Made by a program: the position numbers and the translations under genes
The notes under the pieces: generated by a model
What the model was told of the DNA's origin: nothing
Seen by the model: the letters and a program-made list of their open reading frames with translations, nothing else
Databases searched by the model: none
Part shown: piece after piece, positions 27,232-37,480 of the stretch
Position numbering within the stretch: position 1 is the stretch's first letter
How the letters are laid out: every line of letters starts with the position of its first letter
From: Castellaniella sp. S9
GTDB taxonomy: Bacteria; Pseudomonadota; Gammaproteobacteria; Burkholderiales; Burkholderiaceae_B
Reading direction: 5' to 3'
DNA length: 64,000 bases
NCBI RefSeq assembly: GCF_027257175.1
Contig: NZ_JAPFGD010000007.1
Coordinates: forward strand, 62,001 to 126,000

Positions 27232-28512
27232 ATGAAACTCAAGACCATCAAGATCACCCCGATCGCCTTTCGCGATCCTCCACTGCTGAACGCGGCCGGG
27301 ATCCACGAGCCGTTCGCATTGCGCACCATCATCGAACTCGAGAGCGACAACGGCACCATAGGACTGGGTGAAACCTACGGCGATGCGCCGGTCATCGAAC
27401 TGCTGGAGGCCCTGCGCCCTGCACTGGCGGGCCTCGATCCCTTCGACCTCAATGGCCTGCGCACGCGCGTGCGCGCAGTCGTGTCCTCGACCCGGATCAG
27501 CGGCAATACGGAATACTTGCTGGCCCCCGGCACCGATCCCAAAAAGAACCTCCAGAAGCTCTATTCCGCGCTGGAAGTCGCGCTGCTGGACATGCAGGCC
27601 CGCTACCTGGGCATTCCCCTGGTCACGCTGCTGGGCGGGGCGGTGCGCGATGCCGTGCCGTTCAGCGCCTACCTGTTCTTCAAGTATGCCCGCCACATCG
27701 ACACCGGCCCGGACTACCCGGACGACCCCTGGGGCGAGGCCGTGACGGCCGAGCAGCTTGTCGCGCAGGCGGCGACCATGATCGGCCGCTACGGCTTCCA
27801 AAGCATCAAGCTCAAGGGCGGCGTGCTGGAGCCCGACGTCGAGGTGGAATGCATCGAGGCGCTGCGCTCGCGGTTTCCCGACATGCCGTTACGCATCGAC
27901 CCGAACGGCAATTGGTCGCTGCAGACCGCGCTGGACATGGGCAAGAAGCTCGACGGTCACCTGGAGTACTACGAGGACCCCAGCCCCACGATGGAGGACA
28001 TGGCCGAATTGCACCGCGCGACCGGCCTGCCGCTGGCCACCAACATGGTCGTCACGGACCTCGAGCAGTTCCGCAAGAACGTGCACGTCAACGGGGCGCA
28101 AATCATCCTGTCCGACCACCATTATTGGGGCGGCCTGCGCGACACGCAGTTGCTGGCGCGCATGTGCGAGGTGTTCGGGCTGGGCCTGTCCATGCATTCC
28201 AATTCGCACCTGGGCATCAGCCTGATGGCCATGACCCACCTGGCCGCCAGCGTGCCCACGCTGAGCTATGCCTGCGACACCCACTACCCCTGGCTGGCCG
28301 ACGACGAAGAACTCCTCGTCGGCGGCCGCATTCCCTTCGAGAACGGCGCGGTGCGCATCAGCGACGCCCCCGGGCTGGGAGTCGAGATCGACCAGGACGT
28401 GCTGGCGCGGCTGCACCGGCAATACCAGACCTGCGGCATCCGCACCCGCGACGACAGCGCGCAGATGCGCAAGTACCAGCCGGACTGGAGCGGCAAGCCG
28501 CCGCGTTTCTGA
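27232..28512 (+). CDS. gudD: Glucarate dehydratase
   Basis: 426 residues from ATG 27232, chosen because conservation begins there. Enolase superfamily, glucarate dehydratase subgroup: it dehydrates D-glucarate (and often L-idarate) to 5-dehydro-4-deoxyglucarate. Catalytic and metal residues seen are Lys193 and Lys195 (SIKLKGG), Asp223 (RIDPNG), Glu248 (YYEDPSP), Asn271, Asp295 (LSDHHYWGG) and His322 (MHSNSHLGIS). An operator copy lies just upstream. It is divergent from the importer operon and convergent with garD. Confidence 0.93.
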   Translation: MKLKTIKITPIAFRDPPLLNAAGIHEPFALRTIIELESDNGTIGLGETYGDAPVIELLEALRPALAGLDPFDLNGLRTRVRAVVSSTRISGNTEYLLAPGTDPKKNLQKLYSALEVALLDMQARYLGIPLVTLLGGAVRDAVPFSAYLFFKYARHIDTGPDYPDDPWGEAVTAEQLVAQAATMIGRYGFQSIKLKGGVLEPDVEVECIEALRSRFPDMPLRIDPNGNWSLQTALDMGKKLDGHLEYYEDPSPTMEDMAELHRATGLPLATNMVVTDLEQFRKNVHVNGAQIILSDHHYWGGLRDTQLLARMCEVFGLGLSMHSNSHLGISLMAMTHLAASVPTLSYACDTHYPWLADDEELLVGGRIPFENGAVRISDAPGLGVEIDQDVLARLHRQYQTCGIRTRDDSAQMRKYQPDWSGKPPRF

Positions 28513-28588
28513 GGTGCCCGATCCCCCGGGGACCCTGCATGGCGCGGTGATCCCGGGCGGGATGCGAGCGCGCTGCGCATCGCCGCTT

Positions 28589-30172
28589 TCAGGTCACCGG
28601 CCCGGGATTGAACAACACCAGGTCGTTGGCGATGCCCCAGTGCTCGGCCCAGGTCCGGCGGCCGCTGGCCACGTCCAGGATCAAGCGAAAAACCTCCATG
28701 CCCACCTCCTCGATCGTGGCCTCGCCGGTGGCGATGCGCCCGGCATCGACGTCCATCAGGTCGTGCCAGCGCCGTGCCAGCTCGGTGCGCGTGGCGACCT
28801 TGATGACCGGCACTTCGGCCAGACCGTAGGGCGTGCCGCGGCCCGTGGTGAAGATGTGCACGTTCATGCCCGCGGCCAACTGCAAGGTGCCGCAGACGAA
28901 ATCACCCGCCGGCGTGGCTGCGTAGACCAAACCCTTGCCCTCGACGCGTTCGCCCGGCCCGATCACGCTCTGGATGGGGCTGCTGCCGGACTTGACGATG
29001 GATCCCATCGCCTTTTCCACGATGTTCGACAGGCCCCCGCGCTTGTTGCCCGGCGTGGTGTTGGCGCTACGGTCGGCATGGCCGGCACGCAGGTACTGGT
29101 CGAACCAATCCATCTCGCGCACCAGCGCGCGGGCCACTTCGGGGGTGGCGGCACGCGCGGTCAACTGGCCGATCCCGTCGCGCACCTCGGTCACCTCCGA
29201 GAACATCACCGTGGCACCCGCGCGCACCAGCAGGTCCGCGGCGGCGCCCAGCGCGGGATTGGCGGTGACCCCCGAGAACGCATCACTGCCGCCGCATTGC
29301 ATGCCCACGACCAATTCCGCAGCCGGGCACGTTTCGCGGCGCCGCCGGTCGAGGCGCCGCAAATGCTGGTCGGCGGTCTCGACGATGGAGTCGATCATGG
29401 CCTGGAAGCCGACATGCGCCTCGTCCTGCAGGCGTACCAGATCGGTATGGCCTGCTTCGTCGCGCCGGAAGCGCTCGGGCATCAGGCGCTCGGGCTGCAG
29501 TTTCTCGCAACCCAGGCTGACCAGCATCACCTCGCCGCCGAAGTTCGGATTGCGCGCGATATTGCGCAGGGTGCGCACCGGCACCGAAGCCCCCGGCGCA
29601 TCGATGGCCACGCCACAGCCATAGCCATGGCGCAGCGCCACCACGCCGTCGACGTTCGGATAGCGAGGCAGCAGATCCTTGCGGATGCGCGCCAGGGCAT
29701 ACTCGACCACCCCGGACACGCATTGCACCGTGGTGGAGATGGCCAGGATGTTGCGCGTGCCCACCGAGCCGTCGGCGTTGCGATAACCCTCGAAGGTGTA
29801 GCCTTCCAGAGCCGGGCCCGCCGGACGCAATGCGGTGCCCACCGGCAGATCGTCCAGCCCCGGCGCCTCCGGCATGCGCATCACGGCTTCATAGACCCAG
29901 CTGCCGGCCGGCAGGTCGCGCGCGGCATAGCCGATGACCACCCCATAGCGCAGGATCGGCGCCCCCGCGGCGATATCGACCAGGGCGACCTTGTGCCCCT
30001 GCGGCACGTGCTCGCGCAGGACGAGCCCCGACTCGAAGCACGCGCCGGAGGGCAGGCCGCGATCATTGACGACGATGGCGACATTGTCGTCCTGGTGCAT
30101 GCGGATATGGCGTGGAATCTTGATGAAGGCGCTGTCGACGGTCACGTCTGGAGTCCTGTTGTTATATGTCAT
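28589..30172 (-). CDS. garD: Galactarate dehydratase
   Basis: 527 residues, the UxaA/GarD family length. It dehydrates galactarate (mucate) to 5-dehydro-4-deoxyglucarate, the same product as GudD. The N-terminal SAF-like part has [12 protein letters not shown] and [13 protein letters not shown]; the catalytic part has [37 protein letters not shown] and [18 protein letters not shown], nearly word for word the enterobacterial GarD pattern. The start codon overlaps an operator copy (30168-30180). It is convergent with gudD. Confidence 0.93.
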   Translation of the reverse strand: MTYNNRTPDVTVDSAFIKIPRHIRMHQDDNVAIVVNDRGLPSGACFESGLVLREHVPQGHKVALVDIAAGAPILRYGVVIGYAARDLPAGSWVYEAVMRMPEAPGLDDLPVGTALRPAGPALEGYTFEGYRNADGSVGTRNILAISTTVQCVSGVVEYALARIRKDLLPRYPNVDGVVALRHGYGCGVAIDAPGASVPVRTLRNIARNPNFGGEVMLVSLGCEKLQPERLMPERFRRDEAGHTDLVRLQDEAHVGFQAMIDSIVETADQHLRRLDRRRRETCPAAELVVGMQCGGSDAFSGVTANPALGAAADLLVRAGATVMFSEVTEVRDGIGQLTARAATPEVARALVREMDWFDQYLRAGHADRSANTTPGNKRGGLSNIVEKAMGSIVKSGSSPIQSVIGPGERVEGKGLVYAATPAGDFVCGTLQLAAGMNVHIFTTGRGTPYGLAEVPVIKVATRTELARRWHDLMDVDAGRIATGEATIEEVGMEVFRLILDVASGRRTWAEHWGIANDLVLFNPGPVT

Positions 30173-30180
30173 CGTATAAA
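30168..30180. promoter_or_regulatory. Aldarate operator copy 3 (GTCATCGTATAAA)
   Basis: Matches the 13-mer consensus except for the last base. It overlaps the garD start codon (30170-30172 on the minus strand), so bound regulator would block both transcription and initiation. Confidence 0.65.
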
Positions 30181-30347
30181 TGAAAAGACGATTTCCGGCT
30201 GTTCAGTGGGCCCGGCAATCGTTGCGCAGAGGCGATTCATCTTACAACCACTGGGCTCTCGGGGCAATCAAGACCGCGCCGGAATCCCGTCCGGCACACG
30301 CCGATCAGAGCGAGCACAGGCGCCGTGCTGTTGTATCTAGCCCTCAC

Positions 30348-30360
30348 GTCGTCATACGTC
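30348..30360. promoter_or_regulatory. Aldarate operator copy 4 (GTCGTCATACGTC)
   Basis: Weaker match, 61 bp upstream of the GntR-family gene and directly before a candidate promoter (TTATTT 30361-30366, 17 bp, TATGAT 30384-30389). It suggests autoregulation. Confidence 0.55.
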
Positions 30361-30421
30361 TTATTTTGAAAGAAAGGATGCAGTATGATGAATGTACGAG
30401 CCCGCCTGAAAAGAAAAGCCC

Positions 30422-31165
30422 ATGACTCCGACACACGCCGCCATCCCCGAACGCCGCTCGCGCAACCTGACCAAGAACGTCGTTGCCGCGCTGTCCGAGC
30501 GCATCCGCAACGGCGAATTCCACGTCGGTGAAAAGCTCCCCACCGAATCCGAGCTGATGGAGGCCTTCGGCGTCAGCCGCACCGTCATCCGCGAGGCGAT
30601 CTCGCGGCTGCAGGCGGCCGGCCTGGTCGAGACCCGGCACGGCATCGGCACTTTCCTGCTGGACCCCCAGAGCGAACAGCACCTGCGCATCAACGCCGAG
30701 AACATCCTCACGATGCTCGACCTCATGGCGATCCTGGAGCTGCGCATCAGCCTCGAGACCGAGGCCGCCGGCCTCGCCGCCCAGCGGCGCACCGAGGCGC
30801 ACGTACAGCAGCTGCGCAGCATCCTCGACGAGTTCGCCCAGCATGTCCACAAGAAAACCGGCAACGCGGTCGTGTCCGACATCGCCTTCCACCTGTTGGT
30901 GGCCACGGCCACGGGCAACCGCTATTTCCACGACATCCTCAAGCAGCTGGGCAAAACCATCATCCCGCGCGCCCGCATCAATTCGGCCGCGCTCGCGGAC
31001 AACGACCGCGACACCTATCTGAACCGCGTCCACCTCGAACACGAGGACATCTACAACGCCATCGCACGCAAGGACCCGGACGCCGCCCGCGCCGCCATGC
31101 GCACCCACCTGGCCAACAGCCGCGAGCGGCTGCGCAAGGCACAGGAGCTCGCCCGCAAGGGCTGA
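30422..31165 (+). CDS. FadR-subfamily GntR transcriptional regulator
   Basis: 247 residues. The N-terminal winged helix-turn-helix (about residues 15-78) contains GEKLPTESELMEAFGVSRTV and the wing RHGIGTFL. The C-terminal all-helical FCD effector domain (about 95-225) has the metal/ligand pattern LELRISLETEAAGLAA, DIAFHLLVA and a late HLEHEDIYNAI. It lies between garD and kdgD, and six operator-like 13-mers surround exactly these genes. It probably represses aldarate catabolism until glucarate, galactarate or a pathway intermediate binds. Confidence 0.9.
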   Translation: MTPTHAAIPERRSRNLTKNVVAALSERIRNGEFHVGEKLPTESELMEAFGVSRTVIREAISRLQAAGLVETRHGIGTFLLDPQSEQHLRINAENILTMLDLMAILELRISLETEAAGLAAQRRTEAHVQQLRSILDEFAQHVHKKTGNAVVSDIAFHLLVATATGNRYFHDILKQLGKTIIPRARINSAALADNDRDTYLNRVHLEHEDIYNAIARKDPDAARAAMRTHLANSRERLRKAQELARKG

Positions 31166-31237
31166 TCCAGCGGCACCCCAGCCACCGCAAGGGATGCCGG
31201 CTGCACCCACCGGCCTTTTGGTGCTGTGCCCTGTTTA

Positions 31238-31250
31238 GTCATCATATGAC
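31238..31250. promoter_or_regulatory. Aldarate operator copy 5 (GTCATCATATGAC)
   Basis: The best copy: with flanks TTAGTCAT-CAT-ATGACTAA (31235-31253), a perfect 8-bp inverted repeat around three bases. It lies 202 bp upstream of kdgD and 72 bp after the regulator stop. Confidence 0.8.
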
Positions 31251-31371
31251 TAACATGACTCTGGAGGCGCAGGCAAGAACGACGCTTGCACCGAGACCAA
31301 TCCCTTTTAAACAGGGCTTTTGAAGGGATATCCCTCATTACGCCCAGGCTGCTTGTAGTTTCACGACTCAT

Positions 31372-31384
31372 GTTATACGATAAC
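31372..31384. promoter_or_regulatory. Aldarate operator copy 6 (minus-strand GTTATCGTATAAC)
   Basis: Plus strand ATGTTATACGATAACAT (31370-31386) is a near-perfect palindrome, nearly identical to copy 2 upstream of gudD, and 68 bp upstream of the kdgD start. Confidence 0.78.
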
Positions 31385-31452
31385 ATATAACTTTACACCC
31401 CAGACCTGGATGGCTGCGCGTGCCGCCGCCCCACTCCTTTAAGGAAAGCCCA

Positions 31453-32364
31453 ATGTCCACCACCACGCCGCAGGAACTCAAGGACGTCCTTTCGGACGGC
31501 CTGATGTCTTTCCCCATCACCGATTTCCATGAGGACGGCAGCTTCGACGCCGACGGCTATCGCGCTCGCCTGGAATGGCTGGTTCCCTACGGCGCCCGCG
31601 CCCTGTTCGCCGCAGGCGGCACAGGCGAATACTTTTCGCTGACCCCCGAGGACTACACGCAGGTGGTGCACACCGCCGTGGACACCTGCAGGAACCACAC
31701 CCCCATCCTGGCGGGCGCCGGCGGACCCACGCGGGTCGCCATCGACTACGCCCGCGAGGCCCAGCGCCTGGGCGCGGCCGGCGTGCTGCTGATGCCCCAC
31801 TACATGACCGAGGCGCCCCAGGACGGCATCGCCGCGCACATCCGCGAGGTCTGCCAGGCGGTCGACATCGGCGTCATCGTCTACAACCGCGGCCAGTGCC
31901 GGCTCGAGGCGCATCGGCTGGTCCAGCTGGCGGACGAATGTCCCAACTTGATCGGCTTCAAGGACGGCGTGGGCGACATCGAGAACATGGTGCGGGTGCG
32001 CCGCCTGCTGGGCGACCGCCTGGCGTACCTGGGCGGTCTGCCGACGGCCGAAGTCTATGCGGCGGCCTATCGCGCACTGGGCGTGCCGGTGTATTCGTCG
32101 GCGGTGTTCAACTTCATTCCCGAGACCGCCATGGCGTTCTACGCGGCCCTGAAGGCCGGCGACGAGGCCACGACCAACGCACTGCTGGACAAATTCTTTC
32201 TGCCGTTCCTCGACATCCGCAACCGCAAGGCCGGCTACGCCGTCAGCATCGTCAAGGCAGGCGCCCGCATCGTCGGCCACCCCGGCGGCCCGGTGCGCCC
32301 CCCATTGCGGGACATGGACGAAGACGAGACCGAGGCGCTGCGCGCACTGATCGCGGCCCTATAG
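31453..32364 (+). CDS. kdgD: 5-dehydro-4-deoxyglucarate dehydratase
   Basis: 303 residues from ATG 31453, preceded by AAGGAAAG. DapA-family class I lyase: it converts 5-dehydro-4-deoxyglucarate to 2-oxoglutarate semialdehyde, water and carbon dioxide. The Schiff-base lysine is Lys170 in [10 protein letters not shown] and the catalytic tyrosine is Tyr144 in VIVYNRGQ. It takes the common product of GudD and GarD. Two operator copies precede it. The semialdehyde dehydrogenase that would finish the route is not in the window. Confidence 0.92.
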   Translation: MSTTTPQELKDVLSDGLMSFPITDFHEDGSFDADGYRARLEWLVPYGARALFAAGGTGEYFSLTPEDYTQVVHTAVDTCRNHTPILAGAGGPTRVAIDYAREAQRLGAAGVLLMPHYMTEAPQDGIAAHIREVCQAVDIGVIVYNRGQCRLEAHRLVQLADECPNLIGFKDGVGDIENMVRVRRLLGDRLAYLGGLPTAEVYAAAYRALGVPVYSSAVFNFIPETAMAFYAALKAGDEATTNALLDKFFLPFLDIRNRKAGYAVSIVKAGARIVGHPGGPVRPPLRDMDEDETEALRALIAAL

Positions 32365-32389
32365 CCCGCCGTGCGCCCCACCGCCGGGC

Positions 32390-33241
32390 TCAAGGCAACT
32401 CGAGCTCGGCCATCAAGGGCGCGTGATCCGAGAGCTGTCGCCAGGGCGCGCCGTACAGGACGCGGGCACTGCGCACCGCAAAGCCTCGCTGATAGATACG
32501 GTCCAGGCGCAGCCAGGGGAATGCCGAGGGAAAGGTCCGCGGCGGCGGCGTCAGACGGGCGCCACCATTGAAACCGAGTTCGGGCGTGGGCATGCCGCCG
32601 CGCCCGACCACCCAGGGCAGTTGCGCGCGCAAGCGTGCGACGGTCCGCCGCAGGCGGTGGACTTCATCGCCGCCTTGCGGGGCCACCGCAAACACTTCGT
32701 ACAGGCCCAACTGCCGCACGAACAAGGGCGCCAGGCGATTCCCCCAATCGTTGAAATCCCCGGCGATCAACAACGGTTCGTCGTCGGGCACCAGGCGCCC
32801 GATGCGCTCTACCAGGGCCTGTACCTGGCGCGAACGCCCGCGGGCCAACAGCCCCAGGTGGACCACGATGCAATGCACCGACTGGCCGTCGACCTCGACC
32901 ACCCCATGCAGCAGGCCTCGCTGCTCCAGCCGGTGATCGGAAATATCCTGGTTTTCATACTGCAGGATGGGATAGCGCGACAGCAGGGCATTGCCGTGAT
33001 CCGTGGCCGCGCGCACGGCATTGCAGCCGTAGGCGGCCTCCATGCGCAGCACCGCCGCCAGCGATTCGTGCTGGGCATCCAGGCTGCCACGCACCTGGTT
33101 GCGCCCCTGGACCTCCTGGAGGAACAGCAGATCGGGACGCAGCCCGTAGAGGCCCAGGCGCAGGTCCGAGAGCGACTCCCGGCCGCCCGTCGCCGAACGT
33201 CCCTTGTGGATGTTGTAGCTGACGACCCGGATGATCGACAT
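32390..33241 (-). CDS. Endonuclease/exonuclease/phosphatase family protein
   Basis: 283 residues from ATG 33241. The DNase-I-like fold is shown by VVSYNIHKGRSATG, the metal glutamate in LLFLQEVQG, LIAGDFNDW and the closing SDHAPLMAEL. It acts on a phosphodiester or phosphomonoester substrate; the substrate is unknown, and relatives at this locus often sit next to a cardiolipin synthase gene, which is absent here. It starts 13 bp after aspS and is probably co-transcribed with it. It is convergent with kdgD. Confidence 0.87.
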   Translation of the reverse strand: MSIIRVVSYNIHKGRSATGGRESLSDLRLGLYGLRPDLLFLQEVQGRNQVRGSLDAQHESLAAVLRMEAAYGCNAVRAATDHGNALLSRYPILQYENQDISDHRLEQRGLLHGVVEVDGQSVHCIVVHLGLLARGRSRQVQALVERIGRLVPDDEPLLIAGDFNDWGNRLAPLFVRQLGLYEVFAVAPQGGDEVHRLRRTVARLRAQLPWVVGRGGMPTPELGFNGGARLTPPPRTFPSAFPWLRLDRIYQRGFAVRSARVLYGAPWRQLSDHAPLMAELELP

Positions 33242-33254
33242 GCCGGGCCCCGCC

Positions 33255-35045
33255 CTACTTGGCCTCCGCCTGACGCACGCGGATGTGCAGCTCCCGCAAC
33301 TGCTTTTCATCCACGGCCGAGGGCGCATGGGTCAACAGGCATTGGGCGCGTTGCGTCTTCGGAAAGGCGATGACGTCGCGGATGGACTCGGCCCCGGACA
33401 TCAGCGTCACCAGCCGGTCCAGGCCAAAGGCCAGCCCCCCATGAGGCGGCGCGCCGTACTGCAGCGCATCGAGCAGGAAGCCGAATTTCAGGCGCGCCTC
33501 GTCCTCGTCGATGTTCAGCGCCTTGAAGACCTTGCGCTGCACGTCGGCGCGGTGGATGCGCTCGGAGCCGCCGCCGATCTCCCAGCCATTGAGCACCATG
33601 TCGTAGGCACGCGCCAGGGCTTGGCCGGGATCGGTTTCCAGCAGATCCTCGTGCCCCGCCTTGGGGCAGGTGAAGGGGTGGTGCGCCGCCGTATAGCGGC
33701 CCTCGCCCTCGTCGTACTCGAACATGGGAAAATCGACGACCCACAGGGGCTGCCAGCCGGGCTCGAACAGGCCGTGTTCGCGGCCGAAATCGCTGAGGCC
33801 GAGCTTGACGCGCAGGGCGCCCAGGGCGTCGTTGACCACTTTGGTCCGATCGGCGCCGAAGAAGATCAGGTCGCCGTCGGCCGCGCCGGTGCGCTCGATC
33901 AGGGCGCGCAGCGCATCGACGTGGATATTCTTGACGATGGGCGACTGCAGCCCCTCGGGCACCGAGGCGGCGTCGTTGACCTTGATATAGGCCAAGCCGC
34001 GTGCGCCATAGATGCCGACGAACTTGGTATAGGCGTCGATCTCGCTGCGCGGCAGGCTGCCGCCGCCGGGCACGCGCAGGGCCACGACACGGCTTGCCGG
34101 ATCGTTGGCGGGTCCGGAAAACACCTTGAAGTCCACGTCGCGCATCAGATCGCCCACGTCGACGAATTCGAGCTTGACCCGCAAGTCGGGCTTGTCCGAG
34201 CCGAAGCGGCGCATGGCCTCGCTCCAGCTCATGGCGGGGAAGGGATCGGGCAGCTCGACGCCCTGCACCTCGCGGAACACCTCGCGCACCATGCCCTCGA
34301 AGATCTCGCGGATCTGAGCCTCGTCCAGGAAGGAGGTCTCACAATCGATCTGGGTGAACTCGGGCTGCCGGTCGGCGCGCAGGTCCTCGTCGCGGAAGCA
34401 CTTGGTGATCTGGTAATAGCGGTCGAAGCCCGAGACCATCAGCATCTGCTTGAAGAGCTGCGGCGATTGCGGCAGCGCAAAAAATTCCCCGGGATTCACC
34501 CGCGAAGGCACCAGGTAGTCGCGGGCGCCCTCGGGCGTGCTGCGCGTGAGCATCGGCGTCTCGATGTCGATGAAGCCCAGGGCGTCCAGGTACTTGCGCA
34601 CCGACATCGACACCCGATGGCGCAGCAGCAGGTTGCGCTGCATCTGGGGGCGGCGCAGGTCCAGCACCCGATGGGTCAGCCGGGTGGTCTCGGACAGGTT
34701 GTCATCGTCCAGCTGGAAGGGAGGCGTCACCGAGGTGTTGAGGATCTCGATCTCGCGGCAGAGGATCTCGATCTCGCCGGAATGCAGGTCGGGATTGGCG
34801 GTGCCCTCGGGCCGCAGCCGCACCAGGCCCGTCACCCGCAGGCAGTACTCGTTGCGGATGCGCTCGGCGGTGGCAAAGGTCTCGCGATTGTCGGGATCGA
34901 CGACGATCTGGGCCAGGCCCGCGCGGTCGCGCAGGTCGATGAAGATCACGCCGCCGTGGTCCCGGCGGCGATGCACCCAACCGTACAGGGTCACGGTCTG
35001 GTCGAGGTGGGCTCTGGAAACCTCGCCCGTATAGCAAGTGCGCAT
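33255..35045 (-). CDS. aspS: Aspartate--tRNA ligase
   Basis: 596 residues from ATG 35045. Class II synthetase with an N-terminal OB-fold anticodon-binding domain ([14 protein letters not shown]), motif 2 in [20 protein letters not shown], a bacterial GAD insertion, and motif 3 in [13 protein letters not shown] near the C-terminus. It charges tRNA-Asp (and possibly tRNA-Asn if it is non-discriminating, which cannot be judged here). It is part of the minus-strand run fmdB-DUF502-aspS. Confidence 0.96.
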   Translation of the reverse strand: MRTCYTGEVSRAHLDQTVTLYGWVHRRRDHGGVIFIDLRDRAGLAQIVVDPDNRETFATAERIRNEYCLRVTGLVRLRPEGTANPDLHSGEIEILCREIEILNTSVTPPFQLDDDNLSETTRLTHRVLDLRRPQMQRNLLLRHRVSMSVRKYLDALGFIDIETPMLTRSTPEGARDYLVPSRVNPGEFFALPQSPQLFKQMLMVSGFDRYYQITKCFRDEDLRADRQPEFTQIDCETSFLDEAQIREIFEGMVREVFREVQGVELPDPFPAMSWSEAMRRFGSDKPDLRVKLEFVDVGDLMRDVDFKVFSGPANDPASRVVALRVPGGGSLPRSEIDAYTKFVGIYGARGLAYIKVNDAASVPEGLQSPIVKNIHVDALRALIERTGAADGDLIFFGADRTKVVNDALGALRVKLGLSDFGREHGLFEPGWQPLWVVDFPMFEYDEGEGRYTAAHHPFTCPKAGHEDLLETDPGQALARAYDMVLNGWEIGGGSERIHRADVQRKVFKALNIDEDEARLKFGFLLDALQYGAPPHGGLAFGLDRLVTLMSGAESIRDVIAFPKTQRAQCLLTHAPSAVDEKQLRELHIRVRQAEAK

Positions 35046-35080
35046 CAAGGATGACTCCGTAGATTTTGAATGATCGAAGG

Positions 35081-35734
35081 TCAGGACTGCGGCGGCGCCT
35101 CGGCCGGCTCGACGGCCGGCAGGCCCATTTGCGTCGGCGGCGGGGGATAGGCCGGTGCCACCACGCCCATCGAGATGATGTGCTTGAGTGCGGCCTCGAC
35201 CGACATCTCGAGCACACGCACGTCGGCGCGCGGCAGCATCAGGAAGAACCCCGACGTCGGGTTCGGCGTCGTGGGCACGTAGACGCTGACGTGGTCCTCG
35301 CCCAGCATGCCCGCCACCTCGTCGCAGGGCACGCCCGTGAGAAAGCCGATGGTCCACAGGCCCTGCCGCGGATACTGCACCAACACCGCCTCGCGAAAGG
35401 CCTGGCCATTGGGTGCGAACATCGTGTCGCTGACCTGTTTGACGGCATTATAAATGGAGCGCACCAGGGGAATCCGCCCCAGCAGGCGCTCCCAGCGGTC
35501 CAGCAGCGCGCGGCCGATGAAGTTGGCGCACAGCACCCCCGTCAGCAGGATCACCCCCAGCACCAGGACGAACTGGAAGCCGGGTATGTGCATGCCGAAC
35601 AGGGCCTGCGGCGACAGGAACGCCGGCACCAGACCCTCGAGGGTCTCGACCAACATGGCCAGCACCCAGAACGTGGCGATCAGGGGTATCCAGATCAGCA
35701 GGCCGGTGACGAAGTAACGCTTGAAGAAACGCAT
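35081..35734 (-). CDS. DUF502 domain-containing membrane protein
   Basis: 217 residues with two membrane helices near the N-terminus (about residues 7-30 and 52-77) and a soluble domain containing [19 protein letters not shown], the DUF502 signature. The tail is proline- and alanine-rich. Function unknown. It lies 22 bp after fmdB and 35 bp before aspS, a conserved betaproteobacterial order. Confidence 0.88.
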   Translation of the reverse strand: MRFFKRYFVTGLLIWIPLIATFWVLAMLVETLEGLVPAFLSPQALFGMHIPGFQFVLVLGVILLTGVLCANFIGRALLDRWERLLGRIPLVRSIYNAVKQVSDTMFAPNGQAFREAVLVQYPRQGLWTIGFLTGVPCDEVAGMLGEDHVSVYVPTTPNPTSGFFLMLPRADVRVLEMSVEAALKHIISMGVVAPAYPPPPTQMGLPAVEPAEAPPQS

Positions 35735-35756
35735 GGGCGCGAAGCCGGTGGCGCGA

Positions 35757-36044
35757 TCAGCCAGGAGAGGCGGGCGCGGACGTCCCTGAGGGCGTCGGAG
35801 TGGATGTAGCGGCCGCGGACGATTCGGCCGCCGGCGCGGACTGCGCGGGTTCGGCCGGCCGCTTGCCGCGGAAATCGGTCTCGTACCAGCCCGAGCCCTT
35901 GAGGCGGAATCCCGCGGCGGTCACCTGTTTTTCATAGGTGTCGCGCCCGCATTCCGGGCAGCTCGTCAACAAAGGATCGGAGAGTTTCTGCAGCACATCC
36001 TGCGCGTGGCCGCAGGCGCTGCAACGATAGGCATAAATAGGCAC
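35757..36044 (-). CDS. FmdB family zinc-ribbon protein
   Basis: 95 residues. The N-terminal 45 form the FmdB/CxxC zinc ribbon: MPIYAYRCSACGHAQD, then SCPECGRD supplying the second cysteine pair. The rest is a low-complexity alanine/serine/proline tail that is likely disordered. The family is named after a formamidase regulator, but its role here is unknown. It is the first gene of the fmdB-DUF502-aspS operon. Confidence 0.9.
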   Translation of the reverse strand: MPIYAYRCSACGHAQDVLQKLSDPLLTSCPECGRDTYEKQVTAAGFRLKGSGWYETDFRGKRPAEPAQSAPAAESSAAATSTPTPSGTSAPASPG

Positions 36045-36082
36045 AACGCATTCCCGTAGGCTTGTTCCACCGGGATTTTAGC

Positions 36083-36118
36083 CCCTTTTTGCCTGAGGCC
36101 GTCCCCAGGCAAAAAGGG
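36083..36118. terminator. Terminator-like inverted repeat between fmdB and the NhaD-like gene
   Basis: A perfect 13-bp inverted repeat, CCCTTTTTGCCTG (36083-36095) and CAGGCAAAAAGGG (36106-36118), with a 10-base loop. On the minus strand it follows the transporter gene by 11 bp. The T tract lies within the stem, so it can pair with the A tract as in many bidirectional terminators. Confidence 0.75.
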
Positions 36119-36129
36119 TCCGCCCACCC

Positions 36130-37416
36130 TCAGCTGAAGGAGTTGGGCAGCAGGAACATGCACGCCGCCACCAGCGTGGGGATGCTGGCTGCCCCCAGCA
36201 GCCGCAACGGCGAGATCGATCCGTCAGAAAAGCAGCCCTTGAGGATGGAGAAGCCCGCCGGGTTGGGCGCATTGGCGATGACCGTCAAGCCGCCGCCGGT
36301 CACCGCGCCGGCGACCAGCATGTAGCGCCACAGATCGCCCGTGCCCTCGACCAGCGATCCCAGATAGGTCAATGCCGCATTGTCCGTGATCGCCGTCAGC
36401 ACCATCGCACCCACATACAGCACGAAGGGGGACAGGCCCGCCAGCAGATCCTGCAGCCACCACTGCTGCAGCCCCCCCAACACCACCAGCCCCGCCAGGA
36501 AGAAGCCCACCATGAAGCCCTCGCGGATCAGCAGAGGCGACTGGTGGCGCTTGTAGGCATGCGCAAAGCCGATGAACAGCACCAGCAGCCCGAGGAAGAT
36601 CTTGATGTGGTGGGCCGACAGCACGATGGCCAGCATGAACAGCACATGCACGGCCATGACCACCGCCGGCACGGGCGGGCGCGTTTGTTCGGGCGTGCCC
36701 TCGGGCCGCCCGCCGATGCTGCCGTCCAGCAGGAAGGGCCGGCAGATCCAGGTCAGAGCCAGGCTGTTGATGAGGACCGCCAGCACGGCGCGCCAGCCGA
36801 AATGGGTGGCCATGAAGGCGGAGTCCCAACCGAAGGTATGGGCGACCATCAACACGGGGGGCGCCGCGTAGGCGGTCAGCACGCCGCCGATCGAGATATT
36901 GACGAACAACACGCCGATGGCGAGGTACTTGAAGCCGTCCTGGCCCGGGCGGCGGAAATAGGCATCGCGCAGCAACAGCGCGGCCAGGGTCATGGCGGCC
37001 GGTTCGGTCACCAGAGAACCCGCCAGCGGGACGAGGAACATGATGACGAAGAACTGCGCCAGCTCGCGGCGCACCGGCAGCATTCCCGCCAAACCATGGA
37101 CGCAGATTTTGACCAGTTCGATGATGGGCCGGCTGGCGGCCACCACCATGATGACGAACACGAAGGCCGGCTCGGTGAAATTGCGGGTATCGAGGTACTC
37201 GACCGCGTCCTGGACGCTCACGGTCATGGACATCCAGACGAACAGCGCGCAGGCCCAGACCCCGAATACCGCCTCCACCTCGGACAGCATGTGCCACAGG
37301 CCCGCATGCGTGCCGCCGCGATTGGCCATCCGCGCAAACACCGGCACGGAAAACGTGTGGATGACGGCAAGCGCGAACAATGCGGTCGCCACGACCTCGA
37401 TATGACTGGGCATCAA
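36130..37416 (-). CDS. Putative Na+/H+ antiporter (ion transporter superfamily)
   Basis: 428 residues with about 11 membrane helices and no soluble domain. It resembles the putative sodium/proton antiporter family of the ion-transporter superfamily, with [20 protein letters not shown] and, near the C-terminus, [18 protein letters not shown], in which the Asp-Asn-Ala motif resembles NhaD-type sites. Substrate and direction are unproven. It stands alone, 86 bp upstream of fmdB on the same strand but separated from it by a terminator. Confidence 0.75.
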   Translation of the reverse strand: MMPSHIEVVATALFALAVIHTFSVPVFARMANRGGTHAGLWHMLSEVEAVFGVWACALFVWMSMTVSVQDAVEYLDTRNFTEPAFVFVIMVVAASRPIIELVKICVHGLAGMLPVRRELAQFFVIMFLVPLAGSLVTEPAAMTLAALLLRDAYFRRPGQDGFKYLAIGVLFVNISIGGVLTAYAAPPVLMVAHTFGWDSAFMATHFGWRAVLAVLINSLALTWICRPFLLDGSIGGRPEGTPEQTRPPVPAVVMAVHVLFMLAIVLSAHHIKIFLGLLVLFIGFAHAYKRHQSPLLIREGFMVGFFLAGLVVLGGLQQWWLQDLLAGLSPFVLYVGAMVLTAITDNAALTYLGSLVEGTGDLWRYMLVAGAVTGGGLTVIANAPNPAGFSILKGCFSDGSISPLRLLGAASIPTLVAACMFLLPNSFS

Positions 37417-37480
37417 AAAACCTCGTGAACGAAACTGGTGAACGAATCAGACATTCCTTGGGACCTCAAGCACGAGCCTC

